DNA of 64,000 bases from GCA-2401155 sp045047085 (GTDB lineage Bacteria > Pseudomonadota > Alphaproteobacteria > Rhizobiales > Rhizobiaceae), in contig JASFYT010000055.1 in NCBI GenBank assembly GCA_045047085.1, forward strand, positions 1-64,000, in the 5' to 3' direction. The first letter of the stretch is position 1; each line of letters begins with the position of its first letter. Below are positions 51,934-60,908 of the stretch, piece by piece. The translations under genes were made by a program, and so were the position numbers. The notes under the pieces were generated by a model. The model was not told where the DNA came from and made no database searches. It saw nothing but the letters and a program-made list of their open reading frames with translations.

Positions 51934-52506
51934 CTATGATGTTGGCCAAGGTTCTGTCTTGAAGACCGCAATTGTTGTTAAAAGTGCATTTTTGCTGTCC
52001 AGTTTTGATATCCGGGACGCCACGTAATTGGTCACTACCGGCCATTCATACATTACTGTTAGTTTTACAATTTGTGCGGGGCCGGGATTGGTGAACTGAA
52101 ATCCTGCCAAATCGGTATCCATGTCTGCTGGCTGCGGCGGCGGTGTGAGATCGCTGAATTCAGCAACAACTGTGAGATCAACGTGTATCTTTGCGCATTC
52201 AAAGAGTGTGGCTGTTTCATCGCAGATGATTTGTTTGAATTCCGATTCCGTTATGTTGGGATCTAACTGCCCTGTGCGGATCATACGACCAACATTGTCG
52301 ACGGATGATTCAAATACCTGACCGGCAAAAAAGAAAATCGACACTTCGATAATGGCAAACATCAGAAGAAAAAATGGCAAACCTACGAAAGCGAATTCAA
52401 CGGCTGTTGCTCCGCCTTCATTGCGTTTGAACTTTTTTAAGACTGAGGAGAGCCTAAATGGGGAAGGTTGGACTTTTTTGCTTATGTGCATTTTGTGTAC
52501 CATCAT
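51934..52506 (-). CDS. TadE-family pilus assembly protein
   Basis: A 190-residue minor pseudopilin with FKRNEGGATAVEFAFVGLPFFLLMFAIIEVS (one membrane helix near residues 32-56; Glu in AVEFA) and a periplasmic domain with two cysteines (ICDETATLFECAKIHV) that could pair. The ATG at 52506 follows AGGA seven bases upstream; the TTG at 52533 was rejected. It forms an operon with the next TadE gene. A TTAA-N7-TTAA box lies 117 bp upstream. Confidence 0.88.
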   Translation of the reverse strand: MMVHKMHISKKVQPSPFRLSSVLKKFKRNEGGATAVEFAFVGLPFFLLMFAIIEVSIFFFAGQVFESSVDNVGRMIRTGQLDPNITESEFKQIICDETATLFECAKIHVDLTVVAEFSDLTPPPQPADMDTDLAGFQFTNPGPAQIVKLTVMYEWPVVTNYVASRISKLDSKNALLTTIAVFKTEPWPTS

Positions 52507-52622
52507 GTGACATTCCTGTTTGCTACAGGTCAAATTTAAAAGGTAACTACCTATAATGGGTGAGGATAGGAGGAATGCATTGAGAAATAGTTATCAAGAT
52601 ACCCTAAATAATAACGGCCCCG

Positions 52623-52637
52623 TTAAGGGACCGTTAA
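52623..52637. promoter_or_regulatory. CtrA-like box upstream of the tadE pair
   Basis: TTAA-GGGACCG-TTAA, a perfect TTAA-N7-TTAA, in the spacer between the CpaC-domain gene and the tadE operon, upstream of the latter. Confidence 0.55.
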
Positions 52638-52670
52638 CATAGGGCGAAATCCATATTGTAGTTCTGGGAA

Positions 52671-53153
52671 TTATTTTGCGTTGGCCAATGCTAGCTCGTT
52701 CTTGGCTTTGATCTGTTGAGAAGCAAATGCGAAGCTGTCTTTGTTATCGCCGATCGTCAGAGTTGGTTCGCAGACCGGTGCACAAGCCATGGTTTCGCGA
52801 TTTGCGCGGCGATAAATACGTACGGTGCCAGTTTCATGACCACGCACCAAAACGGTTTTATCAACTATGGGATTGCCGCTAGCATCAAGAATGATGAGAT
52901 TGGTAACACCAAATGAACGTCCGGTGAGGATAAGGGTTTTTGCGTCTTCGATGACTGCATCCACAATTGCTGGGTTTCCTACAATGACAGTAGCTGCTGG
53001 ACGTGAGACTCTGAATAATTTTGCCCGGTCAACGGTGACGATGACAGCTTCATCTATCGATTCTGAAGCAGGTGCGGGGGCGACCATGGCAGAGAATACC
53101 AATCCAGCAATGACAGGAAGTGCGAATTTAATTTTAACGAGTGTATTCTTCAT
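52671..53153 (-). CDS. Stand-alone CpaC N-terminal-domain pilus protein
   Basis: A 160-residue exported protein with a signal peptide (MKNTLVKIKFALPVIAGLVFSAMVAPAPA). It contains a single secretin-associated N-domain: VDRAKLFRVSRPAATVIVGNPAIVDAVIEDAKTLILTGRSFGVTNLIILDASG. The same domain opens CpaC at 55697 (IVIDLPGDAHDILVADPGIADAI). Two cysteines (ACAPVCEP) lie near the C-terminus. It probably modulates or pilots the outer-membrane secretin. The ATG at 53153 has CGGAG upstream; the longer frame to 53186 lacks one. Confidence 0.85.
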   Translation of the reverse strand: MKNTLVKIKFALPVIAGLVFSAMVAPAPASESIDEAVIVTVDRAKLFRVSRPAATVIVGNPAIVDAVIEDAKTLILTGRSFGVTNLIILDASGNPIVDKTVLVRGHETGTVRIYRRANRETMACAPVCEPTLTIGDNKDSFAFASQQIKAKNELALANAK

Positions 53154-53186
53154 GGGGTTACTCCGGATAGTTTTCAAAGGCACCAT

Positions 53187-53582
53187 GGATGATCTTGGTG
53201 AATGAAGTCTTAATTACAGGACGGCTGATAAAAAATTATCCAGTGCCTGATCTATTTCGTTTGTTTTTGAAATAGTCGCGTGGCTGGAAATGGGTTGTTC
53301 AAAAATTTTCTTTGGTTGGACCAGGCAAAGAGCTGGTGTGGAATGGAAATACACTACATTTTATATATAGGGGAATTTTTGACTGTTTCTAATGAATATA
53401 TTTTAGATATATTTTTACCTAATAATAACTATGTCTTACGGATCGTATCTTTAGTGTTTTGTTCACTATGTATCTTAAGATGATCTCAATTCCTGCTCGA
53501 TATATTCGTCATTGTCAGCACAGGGAAACACCTGAGCGGCTCGCATAATGCGAAATAATAATGTGGAGTTAAGGAGAATATT
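53187..53582. other. Upstream region of the flp pilin gene
   Basis: About 400 AT-rich bases between the divergent CpaC-domain gene and flp. A CtrA-like site with one mismatch (TTAA-GATGATC-TCAA, 53475-53489) lies 94 bp before flp, and SD AAGGAG precedes its ATG. A 67-codon open frame at 53280-53483 has no SD or family pattern and is not called. Confidence 0.5.
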
Positions 53583-53741
53583 ATGAAACTTGTAGCACGC
53601 TTTTTGAAAAATGAATCTGGTGCAACTGCAATTGAGTACGGTCTTATTGCCGCTCTGATTTCTGTTGCTATCATTGGTGGCGCTTCTGCCGTAGGTAACG
53701 GTGTTGGCGACGCGTTCAACGATGTTGCAAACTCGCTTTAA
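53583..53741 (+). CDS. flp: Flp-type pilin
   Basis: A 52-residue major pilin precursor: MKLVARFLKNESGATAIEYG, then a hydrophobic helix LIAALISVAIIGG and a short tail ending DVANSL. The GATAIEYGLIAAL segment is the Flp signature, with cleavage expected after the Gly before ATAIEY and the invariant Glu-Tyr pair present. SD AAGGAG (53570-53576 region) supports the ATG at 53583. It is followed by a strong terminator, so pilin is mostly made from its own short transcript, as expected for a high-copy subunit. Confidence 0.96.
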   Translation: MKLVARFLKNESGATAIEYGLIAALISVAIIGGASAVGNGVGDAFNDVANSL

Positions 53742-53801
53742 TAGCCTGATTTAAGAATTAGGGAGTTCGCTTACAAAATAGTGAATTCACCGAGTTTTGA
53801 A

Positions 53802-53830
53802 CCGCACGCCACCGGCGTGCGGTTTTTATT
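53802..53830 (+). terminator. Intrinsic terminator after flp
   Basis: CCGCACGCC (53802-53810), a three-base loop, GGCGTGCGG (53814-53822) and TTTTTATT. A perfect 9-bp GC-rich stem. Confidence 0.92.
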
Positions 53831-53890
53831 GTTTTATAGCATGCCCTTTGTTCATTTTTCGACTGCAAGTGTTTGAAAAGTATGGTGCTG

Positions 53891-53905
53891 TTAACCGAAG
53901 GTTAG
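53891..53905. promoter_or_regulatory. CtrA-like box upstream of cpaA (one mismatch)
   Basis: TTAA-CCGAAGG-TTAG, one base from TTAA-N7-TTAA, 68 bp before the cpaA start. Confidence 0.4.
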
Positions 53906-53972
53906 GCGCTGACAGGTATTGTTGAGTTCGCCATCAATGGTACATTTTTGTAAATTGAGTTGGACTGGTCTC

Positions 53973-54491
53973 ATGCTTGATACATTGCTTATACTTTTTT
54001 TCCCATTTCTGATGGTATTTGCCGCAGCTTCAGATCTGGTATCTATGACCATTTCCAATAAGGTTTCCTTGGCATTAATGGCAGGCTTCATGGTATTTGC
54101 TGTTTGGATGCAGATGGATATTGTAACGATTGGCTGGCATTGGGCGATGTTTGGTATCGTTTTATTGGTGAGTTTTGGGCTGTTTGCTCTGAATGTGATT
54201 GGTGGGGGGGACGCAAAACTTGTCGCGGCCGCTTCTTTGTGGTTTGGCTGGGAGCATACCATGGATTATATACTTATATTTGCCTTCATGGGAGGCGTAC
54301 TGGCGATAGTAATGTTACGCTTGCGCTCTGTTCCATTGCCGGACCGTGTTGCCAAAGTGGACTGGATTGCCAGATTGTATAATGCAGAAAGTGGCGTGCC
54401 TTATGGGGTCGCTCTTGGAGCTGCCGCAGTCTTTGTCTATCCGCAAACTCCGTGGATGCAGCATGTTTTTGTAGCGGCTGGTACTCTTTAG
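53973..54491 (+). CDS. cpaA: Prepilin peptidase CpaA/TadV
   Basis: A 172-residue integral-membrane aspartic peptidase (A24 family) that cleaves Flp prepilins. Short and without the N-methylating domain, as in TadV. The two catalytic aspartates are in FAAASDLVSMTISN near residue 16 and in GGGDAKLVAAASLWFG (the GxGD motif) near 78. About five membrane segments. Start chosen at MLDTLLILFF; the SD is weak, and the in-frame ATG at 53919 would add 18 non-hydrophobic residues. Confidence 0.92.
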   Translation: MLDTLLILFFPFLMVFAAASDLVSMTISNKVSLALMAGFMVFAVWMQMDIVTIGWHWAMFGIVLLVSFGLFALNVIGGGDAKLVAAASLWFGWEHTMDYILIFAFMGGVLAIVMLRLRSVPLPDRVAKVDWIARLYNAESGVPYGVALGAAAVFVYPQTPWMQHVFVAAGTL

Positions 54492-54840
54492 ATTAGTTTC
54501 ACGGAATATCCGGGTTTTATTCAGCCATTATTGATGCTGGAAGCATGTCCTGGAATTTGCATTCCTGTAAATAATTCTCACAACGTCCTGGCTGATCCGC
54601 TAAATTTTATCTAAAATTTACTCTGATTTCTTTTCAATCCATAAAATTTATATTGATTAATTGATAACATTATTGACCGCAAAGGGTGCATTCGTGGGCT
54701 TTCGTGGCGAATTGTTTTGATGTTTCGCAATTAAATTAGCGTTAACCACGATTTTAAGGATTGTATTAACCATAAGTACACCTTTTGCGGTGAAATATGA
54801 CCCCTAATAGAAATAGGTTATTTCGTGCAGAGGAAAGTTC
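54492..54840. other. Promoter region of the cpaB-tadC operon
   Basis: About 350 AT-rich bases with no gene. The right part holds three spaced TTAA sequences: TTAA-ATTAGCG-TTAACC (54731-54745, a perfect TTAA-N7-TTAA), and TTAAs at 54754 and 54766 (the last as TTAACCAT) with eight-base spacing. SD GAGGAAAG precedes cpaB. Confidence 0.5.
54731..54745. promoter_or_regulatory. CtrA-like box upstream of cpaB
   Basis: A perfect TTAA-N7-TTAACC about 96 bp before the cpaB start, with further TTAA half-sites to 54769. Confidence 0.55.
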
Positions 54841-55662
54841 ATGAAGTTAGCGCGTTTAGCAGTTTTGGGTGTAGCGGTTGCCGCAGCCGGAGGTGCATTT
54901 TTTCTTGCTGGTAATTTGACCAATAAGGAACCCGAAATTCGTGAAGTTGCGAAAAATGCAGCACCAACAATCGAACTTGCGGAAGTTCTGGTTGCGGTTG
55001 ATGATATTGCATTGGGATCATCTCTCAATCCCAAAATGGTCAAATGGCAACCTTGGCCGAAGGATGCCTTGGGTAGAGGTTATATTCTTCGTTCAGACAC
55101 ACCACAGGGTATTGAAGGCGAAGTTGCAGCCATTGCCCGTTCAGCCTTTTTTGCTGGCGAACCGATCCGTGAAAACAAATTGGTCCGCTCAGACAGCGGG
55201 TATATGTCAGCTATCCTGCCTGCTGGGATGCGTGCGATTTCGACAACCATATCGACAGCGACGGGAGCGGGTGGATTTGTTCTACCGAATGACCGCGTTG
55301 ATGTGATTATGACCCGGCGCGGCACTGAGGATCAGGGTGGTGAATTTAGTTCTGAAGTTATTTTAGAAAATATCCGTGTACTGGCGATCGATCAGATTAT
55401 TGAAGAAAAAGGCGACCAAAAGGTGGTGGTTGGGAAAACGGCTACGTTGCAACTCACACCAAATCAGGCAAAAATTCTCACAGTTGCACAGCAAATGTCC
55501 TCGCGACTGACACTTTCTCTGCGCTCACTTGCAGACAGTGATGACGCTCAAACGCCGGGTGCCGAGCACCTGCTGGCTGGAACGCGCGGTAAGGGCCGTG
55601 TTCGCATCGTCAAATTTGGGCAAATGAAGGAAGTGATAGCGGGGCAGACCGATGATAAGTGA
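54841..55662 (+). CDS. cpaB: Flp pilus assembly protein CpaB (RcpC)
   Basis: A 273-residue periplasmic protein with an N-terminal membrane anchor (LAVLGVAVAAAGGAFFLAGNL), an SAF-like domain (VLVAVDDIALGSSLNPKMVKWQPWPKDAL near residue 51; FFAGEPIRENKLVR near 104) and the RcpC/CpaB C-terminal domain (GFVLPNDRVDVIMTRR near 142; TATLQLTPNQAKILTVAQQ near 200). It stabilises or gates the CpaC secretin. SD GAGGAAAG. First gene of the cpaB-tadC operon. Confidence 0.94.
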   Translation: MKLARLAVLGVAVAAAGGAFFLAGNLTNKEPEIREVAKNAAPTIELAEVLVAVDDIALGSSLNPKMVKWQPWPKDALGRGYILRSDTPQGIEGEVAAIARSAFFAGEPIRENKLVRSDSGYMSAILPAGMRAISTTISTATGAGGFVLPNDRVDVIMTRRGTEDQGGEFSSEVILENIRVLAIDQIIEEKGDQKVVVGKTATLQLTPNQAKILTVAQQMSSRLTLSLRSLADSDDAQTPGAEHLLAGTRGKGRVRIVKFGQMKEVIAGQTDDK

Positions 55663-55696
55663 GACAATCAATATCCAAGCATTCAAGGAACGTAAC

Positions 55697-57238
55697 ATGC
55701 GTATCAAATTGATTCCAATATTGCGGACATCTGTATTAGCTTTGGCAATGCTGGCAATGTCGGTTCCTGCACAATTGGGTGTTGGCAACGCGCAGGCAGC
55801 AAAAACATATCTGAAAATTTCCAAAGCGATGATTGGGAAAAGTCAGAATGTGCGGGTTGGACTGAATAAATCCATCGTGATTGATTTACCAGGGGATGCT
55901 CACGATATTCTTGTTGCAGACCCGGGAATTGCTGATGCGATTACAAGGACTTCCCGCCGAATCTATATATTCGCCAAACAGGTTGGTGAAACAAATATCT
56001 TTATATTCGATGCCCGAGGCAAACAGCTTTTGAGCATTGAACTCTCAATCGAGAGAGATATTGCGGGCCTTCAAGCGTTTCTGAAAAAATACATTCGTGG
56101 GTCGGACATCAAAGTTGAGATCATGAATGACAACGTCATTCTTACCGGAACGGTGCCAACCCCCCAAGCTTCGGCAAAAGCCGTCCAGCTTGCAGAGGTC
56201 TTTGTTACAGGTGGGGAAGCAACTACCGATAAATATGGCAGTGGAGGTAGCGTCAATAATGCAGGCGGCGGTACAGTCATTAACTTTGGTTCGGATGAAG
56301 AACGTCAAAAAAGCCAGATCGTCAATTTGCTATCGATTGATGGTGAAGATCAAGTGATGCTGAAGGTTACAATTGCAGAAATTCAACGTACAATTGTCAA
56401 ACAACTTGGCATTGATATGGCTTCAAATCTAAGTGCTGGAAACCTGACTTCTGCTATATTGGGTGATAATCCGTTCTCACTGGGTAAAATCGGATCGAGG
56501 TCAGGCACTAGCTTGGGATGGAGCAATGGTACTGGGAAATCTGTGAATGGGGTCCTAAGAGCTTTGGACCGGGCCGGTGTTATGCGCACCCTTGCTGAAC
56601 CGACACTCACAGCGATTTCCGGTGAAACAGCTTCGTTTTCAGTTGGTGGGGATTACAACATCGTCAATGGTAAAAGTGATGATGGTGCTGGTGCGATTGA
56701 ATATAAGTTCAAGGAAGTTCAATACGGTATTTCCCTCGCTTTTAGCCCAGTCGTGCTTGGGCCTGGACGGATTAGCCTAAAAATTAAAACCGAGGTTTCA
56801 GAGCCGACAACTGAGGGAAGCGTTACCACGCCGCGTGGATCAGCTGCTGCTGCAAGTACTCCTGGAGTTCGCCGCCGTAAGGCGGAGACTACAGTCGAAT
56901 TGCCTTCCGGGGGTTCAATGGTAATTGCTGGGTTGCTCAAAGATGATGTTCGTCAAACGGCTGCCGGTTTCCCGGGATTGCGTAATATACCAATTTTGGG
57001 AAGTCTGTTCAGAAGCCGGGAATTTCAGCGTTTTGAAACGGAACTCGTGATCATTGCGACCCCTTATCTGGTGCGTCCGACTGCTCGGGCCAAGCTTGCC
57101 CGCCCGGACGATAATTTCAATGCTGCAAGTGATGGCGCCGCAAATTTTCTGGGTCGTCTGAACAGGGTCTATGGAACGGTCGAGGGAGATATTCCCGAAG
57201 GTCGCTATCACGGCAATGTTGGATTCATCTTTAAGTGA
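55697..57238 (+). CDS. cpaC: Outer-membrane secretin CpaC (RcpA)
   Basis: A 513-residue secretin for the Flp pilus. Signal peptide MRIKLIPILRTSVLALAMLAMSVPAQ... with cleavage near residue 33. Pilus-assembly N-domain (IDLPGDAHDILVADPGIADAI), a BON domain (DIKVEIMNDNVILTGTV near residue 135) and the secretin beta-domain (LRALDRAGVMRTLAEPTLTAISGETASFSVGG near 285; PSGGSMVIAGLLKDDVRQTAAGFPGLRNIPILGSLFRS near 410). The ATG at 55697 has AAGGAA; an ATG at 55652 overlaps cpaB and would spoil the signal peptide. Forms the outer-membrane channel. Confidence 0.96.
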   Translation: MRIKLIPILRTSVLALAMLAMSVPAQLGVGNAQAAKTYLKISKAMIGKSQNVRVGLNKSIVIDLPGDAHDILVADPGIADAITRTSRRIYIFAKQVGETNIFIFDARGKQLLSIELSIERDIAGLQAFLKKYIRGSDIKVEIMNDNVILTGTVPTPQASAKAVQLAEVFVTGGEATTDKYGSGGSVNNAGGGTVINFGSDEERQKSQIVNLLSIDGEDQVMLKVTIAEIQRTIVKQLGIDMASNLSAGNLTSAILGDNPFSLGKIGSRSGTSLGWSNGTGKSVNGVLRALDRAGVMRTLAEPTLTAISGETASFSVGGDYNIVNGKSDDGAGAIEYKFKEVQYGISLAFSPVVLGPGRISLKIKTEVSEPTTEGSVTTPRGSAAAASTPGVRRRKAETTVELPSGGSMVIAGLLKDDVRQTAAGFPGLRNIPILGSLFRSREFQRFETELVIIATPYLVRPTARAKLARPDDNFNAASDGAANFLGRLNRVYGTVEGDIPEGRYHGNVGFIFK

Positions 57239-57261
57239 TCAAGGGCAATTGGAGAAATAAA

Positions 57262-58026
57262 ATGTCTATCGTAAAAAACAGAGCCCACAATCCTCAACCG
57301 TTGGATGGGATAACCGGGGCAGATAAATTGATCAAGAATACTGGCAGACGCGCATTCAAAGTGTCATTGCTGATGGCTACGATGCTGGTCGCTGGGTGTT
57401 CATCCTTCAACAAGGACCATGTGATGGTTGGTTCAGTTCCAACCGATTATCGCACCAAACATCCAATAGTGGTGTCTGACAATGAAGTATATGAGGATCT
57501 TGCGCTTTCTGCCAATACACGCAAACTGTCTTTGCGCGGCCGGAACGTGGTGCGAGATTTTGCATTTCGCTTTAAACGATCCGGGGCACGATCCGTTCGT
57601 ATTGTAATACCGGTTGGCTCTCGTAACGAGAGAGCGGCGCGACGGGTTCAACCGCAGATTTTAAAAGAGTTAGTTTTGGCTGGGGTAAGACAAAGTCAAA
57701 TTACAACAACAGGTTATCAAGCTTCTGGCCATGGTGATGCGGCTTCTGTGCGCCTTGTTTATAGTGCGATGACGGCTGCTGTTGCCAGTGAATGTGGTGT
57801 TTGGGATGGCGATCTTGGTCGCAGTCCGGAGAACAAAAATTATCGCAATTTTGGATGTGCCACCCAGAACAATCTGGCTTCGATGGTTGCCAACCCTGCT
57901 GATTTGCTTGGCCCAAGGGGAGAATCTGAAATAGACGCTACAAGACGCGATAAAGTCATTTCTGATTGGCGCAACGATGGGACAGGCAAAGTTAGCCTGC
58001 CAGATGGTTTTAAAGTAAATGAATAA
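57262..58026 (+). CDS. cpaD: Pilus assembly lipoprotein CpaD
   Basis: A 254-residue lipoprotein with lipobox LLMATMLVAGC (Cys at about residue 46, after an unusually long N-region). CpaD motifs include VGSVPTDYRTKHPIVVSDNE near 57, RIVIPVGSRNERAARR near 110, and CGVWDGDLGRSPENKNYRNFGCATQNNLASMVANPADLLGPR near 175, the family's hallmark. It assists secretin assembly. The ATG at 57262 follows GGAGA with six bases; the GTG at 57235 is less likely. Confidence 0.95.
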   Translation: MSIVKNRAHNPQPLDGITGADKLIKNTGRRAFKVSLLMATMLVAGCSSFNKDHVMVGSVPTDYRTKHPIVVSDNEVYEDLALSANTRKLSLRGRNVVRDFAFRFKRSGARSVRIVIPVGSRNERAARRVQPQILKELVLAGVRQSQITTTGYQASGHGDAASVRLVYSAMTAAVASECGVWDGDLGRSPENKNYRNFGCATQNNLASMVANPADLLGPRGESEIDATRRDKVISDWRNDGTGKVSLPDGFKVNE

Positions 58027-58054
58027 ATATTCAAAAACGCCATAGGAAAATGTA

Positions 58055-59353
58055 ATGTCTAATTTAGTTCAAGAAGAAGAGATGGCAATTGATAATTCTG
58101 GCGCAGAAGCTGAAAACCAAGGCATTTCCCTGGGTGATGTCAGTGGTATTCGACCGGTGCCGCGCATAACACTTCAAGCTTTTTGCGAAACAGATCAGGT
58201 TGCAGATGTGTTAAATGCAGCGGCTAACGATCGTCGTATGACCAAAGCGCATGTGAAGGTGAATATGGGTGGCATTTCAGCTGCCGCAGAATTTTATGAA
58301 ATTGCGCCGACACCTAATTTGATTGTGGTTGAATCCCAGTTGAACGGTGAGGAGCTAATGGCTGATCTTGCCCGCCTTGCAAATAATTGTGATGGCGAGA
58401 CAAAGGTTGTGGTTATCGGTCACAAGAATGATATCACATTGTATCGCCAGTTAGTTTCCAGTGGTGTTTCCGAATACCTGGTTGCGCCGCTTACTATGGC
58501 TGATGTGATGACTACAATTTCGGAGATTTTTGTGAACCCGGATAAGGGTGCGCTTGGTAAAGTTGTTGCCTTTATTGGTGCCAAGGGCGGTGTTGGTTCT
58601 TCAACCATTTGCCACAATGTGGCTTGGGCGATTTCAAACAATTTCAAGAGCGATGTGATGCTGGCTGATCTGGATCTGGCATTTGGTACAGCAAACATTA
58701 ATCTGGACCAGGACCCTACTATGGGTATTGCAGATGCGGTGTTCTCGCCCGATCGTGTGGATGATATTTTATTGGATCGGCTGCTTGCAAAATGTGCAGA
58801 GCATTTGAGCTTGCTGGCCGCGCCCTCTACATTGGAACGGACCTATGATTTTGATCCAAATGCATTCACTAATATTTTGGATGTTGCTCAGAGAAGCACA
58901 CCGGTTGTAACTGTTGATTTGCCTCATCAGTGGAATGGCTGGACTAAACAGGTGCTCTCTACCGCAGACGAAGTGGTAATCGTTGCTTGCCCAGAGCTGG
59001 CAAATTTGCGCAATACCAAGAACCTTCTCGATACAATAATGGATTTGCGTCCCAATGATCAGGCTCCTCGTTTGGTGATGAACCAAGTTGGCGTTCCAAA
59101 GCGTCCCGAAATTGCAATTCCAGAATTTATCGGACCGTTGGGAATCGAGCCTTCAGCTATTATTCCGTTTGACCCAGCCTTGTTTGGGACTGCTTCCAAT
59201 AATGGACAGATGATATCGGAGGCTGATGCAAAGCATCCAACGACAGAAATTTTTAATGTTCTTGGTCAGATTTTGACCGGGAAAGCTGAATTAAAGACAG
59301 AGAAGAAAAGTGCGCTCGGATTCCTTTCCAAACTGAAACGGAAACGCGGCTAG
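58055..59353 (+). CDS. cpaE: Pilus localisation ATPase CpaE (TadZ)
   Basis: 432 residues: an N-terminal receiver-like domain (LIVVESQLNGEELMADLARLANN near residue 90) and a MinD/ParA-like ATPase with deviant Walker A FIGAKGGVGSSTICHNVA near 170, LADLDLAFGTANINLDQDP near 206 and DLPHQWNGWTKQVL near 288. CpaE places the pilus machine at the pole. SD AGGAAA lies before the ATG. 28 bp after cpaD. Confidence 0.95.
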   Translation: MSNLVQEEEMAIDNSGAEAENQGISLGDVSGIRPVPRITLQAFCETDQVADVLNAAANDRRMTKAHVKVNMGGISAAAEFYEIAPTPNLIVVESQLNGEELMADLARLANNCDGETKVVVIGHKNDITLYRQLVSSGVSEYLVAPLTMADVMTTISEIFVNPDKGALGKVVAFIGAKGGVGSSTICHNVAWAISNNFKSDVMLADLDLAFGTANINLDQDPTMGIADAVFSPDRVDDILLDRLLAKCAEHLSLLAAPSTLERTYDFDPNAFTNILDVAQRSTPVVTVDLPHQWNGWTKQVLSTADEVVIVACPELANLRNTKNLLDTIMDLRPNDQAPRLVMNQVGVPKRPEIAIPEFIGPLGIEPSAIIPFDPALFGTASNNGQMISEADAKHPTTEIFNVLGQILTGKAELKTEKKSALGFLSKLKRKRG

Positions 59354-59393
59354 AATCTACTTGCAACAGCAATAATGAGTATTGAGGTAACAA

Positions 59394-60899
59394 ATGTTTG
59401 GTAAACGCAGTGGCGGAAACGGTGTTGGAAGTCCGGTTGTATCGGATTCTGTTGGCGATGTTATGGTTCAACAAAGCCCGGAGATTACACCAAGTGCAGG
59501 GCCTGCTGATCAACTGGTAAACCCTGTGGTTGAAAAGGCGGTTGGTGCAACACCTGAAATGACTACTCCGTCAGCTCCGGCGTCTAAGCCGGTAGACACT
59601 GGTGAAAAGAGCGAAGAATATTACGATACAAAAACCAGCGTTTTCTCGGCGCTGATCGATACGATTGATCTTGGGCAACTTGCCCAGATGGAGAGTGATG
59701 TTGCACGTGAAGAAATTCGCGATATCGTCAATGATATCATCTCAATTAAAAATCTTGCCATGTCGATTGCTGAGCAAGAAGATTTGCTTGAAGATATTTG
59801 TAACGATGTGTTGGGATATGGTCCGCTCGAACCGTTGCTGGCTCGCGATGATATCTCTGATATTATGATTAATGGTGCAAAAACCTCCTTTATCGAGGTT
59901 AATGGTAAGGTCATGCAAGCGCCTGTTCGTTTTCGAGATAACACCCAGTTGATGAATATCTGCCAACGGATTGTTAGCCAGGTTGGGCGCCGGGTGGATG
60001 AATCCAGCCCAATTTGTGATGCGCGTTTGCCGGACGGTTCTCGTGTGAATGTTATTGTACCGCCATTGGCAATTGATGGTCCTGCACTGACCATTCGTAA
60101 ATTTAAGAAGGACAAGCTCACACTTGATCAACTGGTTAAATTTGGTGCGATCACGCCTGAAGGGGCGACAATTTTGAAAATCATCGGCAGGGTACGCTGT
60201 AATGTGGTGATATCCGGCGGTACGGGCTCGGGTAAAACCACTTTGCTAAATTGCTTGAGCGCTTATGCGGATGAGGATGAGCGTATCATAACCTGCGAAG
60301 ATTCTGCCGAACTGCAATTGCAGCAGCCACATGTTGTCCGTCTTGAAACTCGCCCACCCAATCTTGAGGGTGAAGGGCAAATTACAATGACTGATCTGGT
60401 TAAAAACTGCCTGCGTATGCGCCCTGAGCGAATTATTGTGGGTGAGGTGCGTGGTCCGGAAGTATTTGATTTGTTACAGGCTATGAATACCGGCCATGAT
60501 GGTTCCATGGGCACGATCCACTCCAACTCACCGCGTGAGTGCCTGAATCGTATTGAATCCATGATTGCCATGGGTGGCTTCAGTCTACCTGCCAAAACTG
60601 TGCGTGAAATTATTGTTGGTTCAATTGATATTATCGTTCAGGCTGCACGTTTGCGTGACGGTTCCAGGCGAATTACCCACATTACCGAGGTTCTTGGTCT
60701 TGAGGGTGAGGTGATCACTACACAGGATCTGTTTGTCTACAAAATGGATGGCGAAGACGATGATGGTAATATCATTGGGACACACGTCTCAACGGGTATT
60801 GGCCGGCCCAAATTTTGGGAGCGCGCGCGTTATTTCAATGAAGAGATGCGGTTGGCGGCGGCACTGGATGCGGCTGACCCAGAAAAAACCGGAGTGTAA
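59394..60899 (+). CDS. cpaF: Flp pilus assembly ATPase CpaF (TadA)
   Basis: A 501-residue secretion ATPase. After a low-complexity N-terminus (residues 1-75) come DVLGYGPLEPLLARDDISDIMING near 137, Walker A ISGGTGSGKTTLLN near 277, the Asp box TCEDSAELQLQQPHVVRLETR near 300, Walker B RPERIIVGEVRGPEVFDLLQAMNTGHDGS near 343 and the His box GTIHSN. It is a cytoplasmic hexamer powering both pilus extension and retraction in Tad systems. 40 bp after cpaE. Confidence 0.97.
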   Translation: MFGKRSGGNGVGSPVVSDSVGDVMVQQSPEITPSAGPADQLVNPVVEKAVGATPEMTTPSAPASKPVDTGEKSEEYYDTKTSVFSALIDTIDLGQLAQMESDVAREEIRDIVNDIISIKNLAMSIAEQEDLLEDICNDVLGYGPLEPLLARDDISDIMINGAKTSFIEVNGKVMQAPVRFRDNTQLMNICQRIVSQVGRRVDESSPICDARLPDGSRVNVIVPPLAIDGPALTIRKFKKDKLTLDQLVKFGAITPEGATILKIIGRVRCNVVISGGTGSGKTTLLNCLSAYADEDERIITCEDSAELQLQQPHVVRLETRPPNLEGEGQITMTDLVKNCLRMRPERIIVGEVRGPEVFDLLQAMNTGHDGSMGTIHSNSPRECLNRIESMIAMGGFSLPAKTVREIIVGSIDIIVQAARLRDGSRRITHITEVLGLEGEVITTQDLFVYKMDGEDDDGNIIGTHVSTGIGRPKFWERARYFNEEMRLAAALDAADPEKTGV

Positions 60900-60908
60900 T
60901 AATCAAAC

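Noticed and set aside
53280..53483. 67-codon open frame upstream of flp
   Set aside because: AT-rich, no SD, no family pattern, and it spans the likely pilin promoter region.
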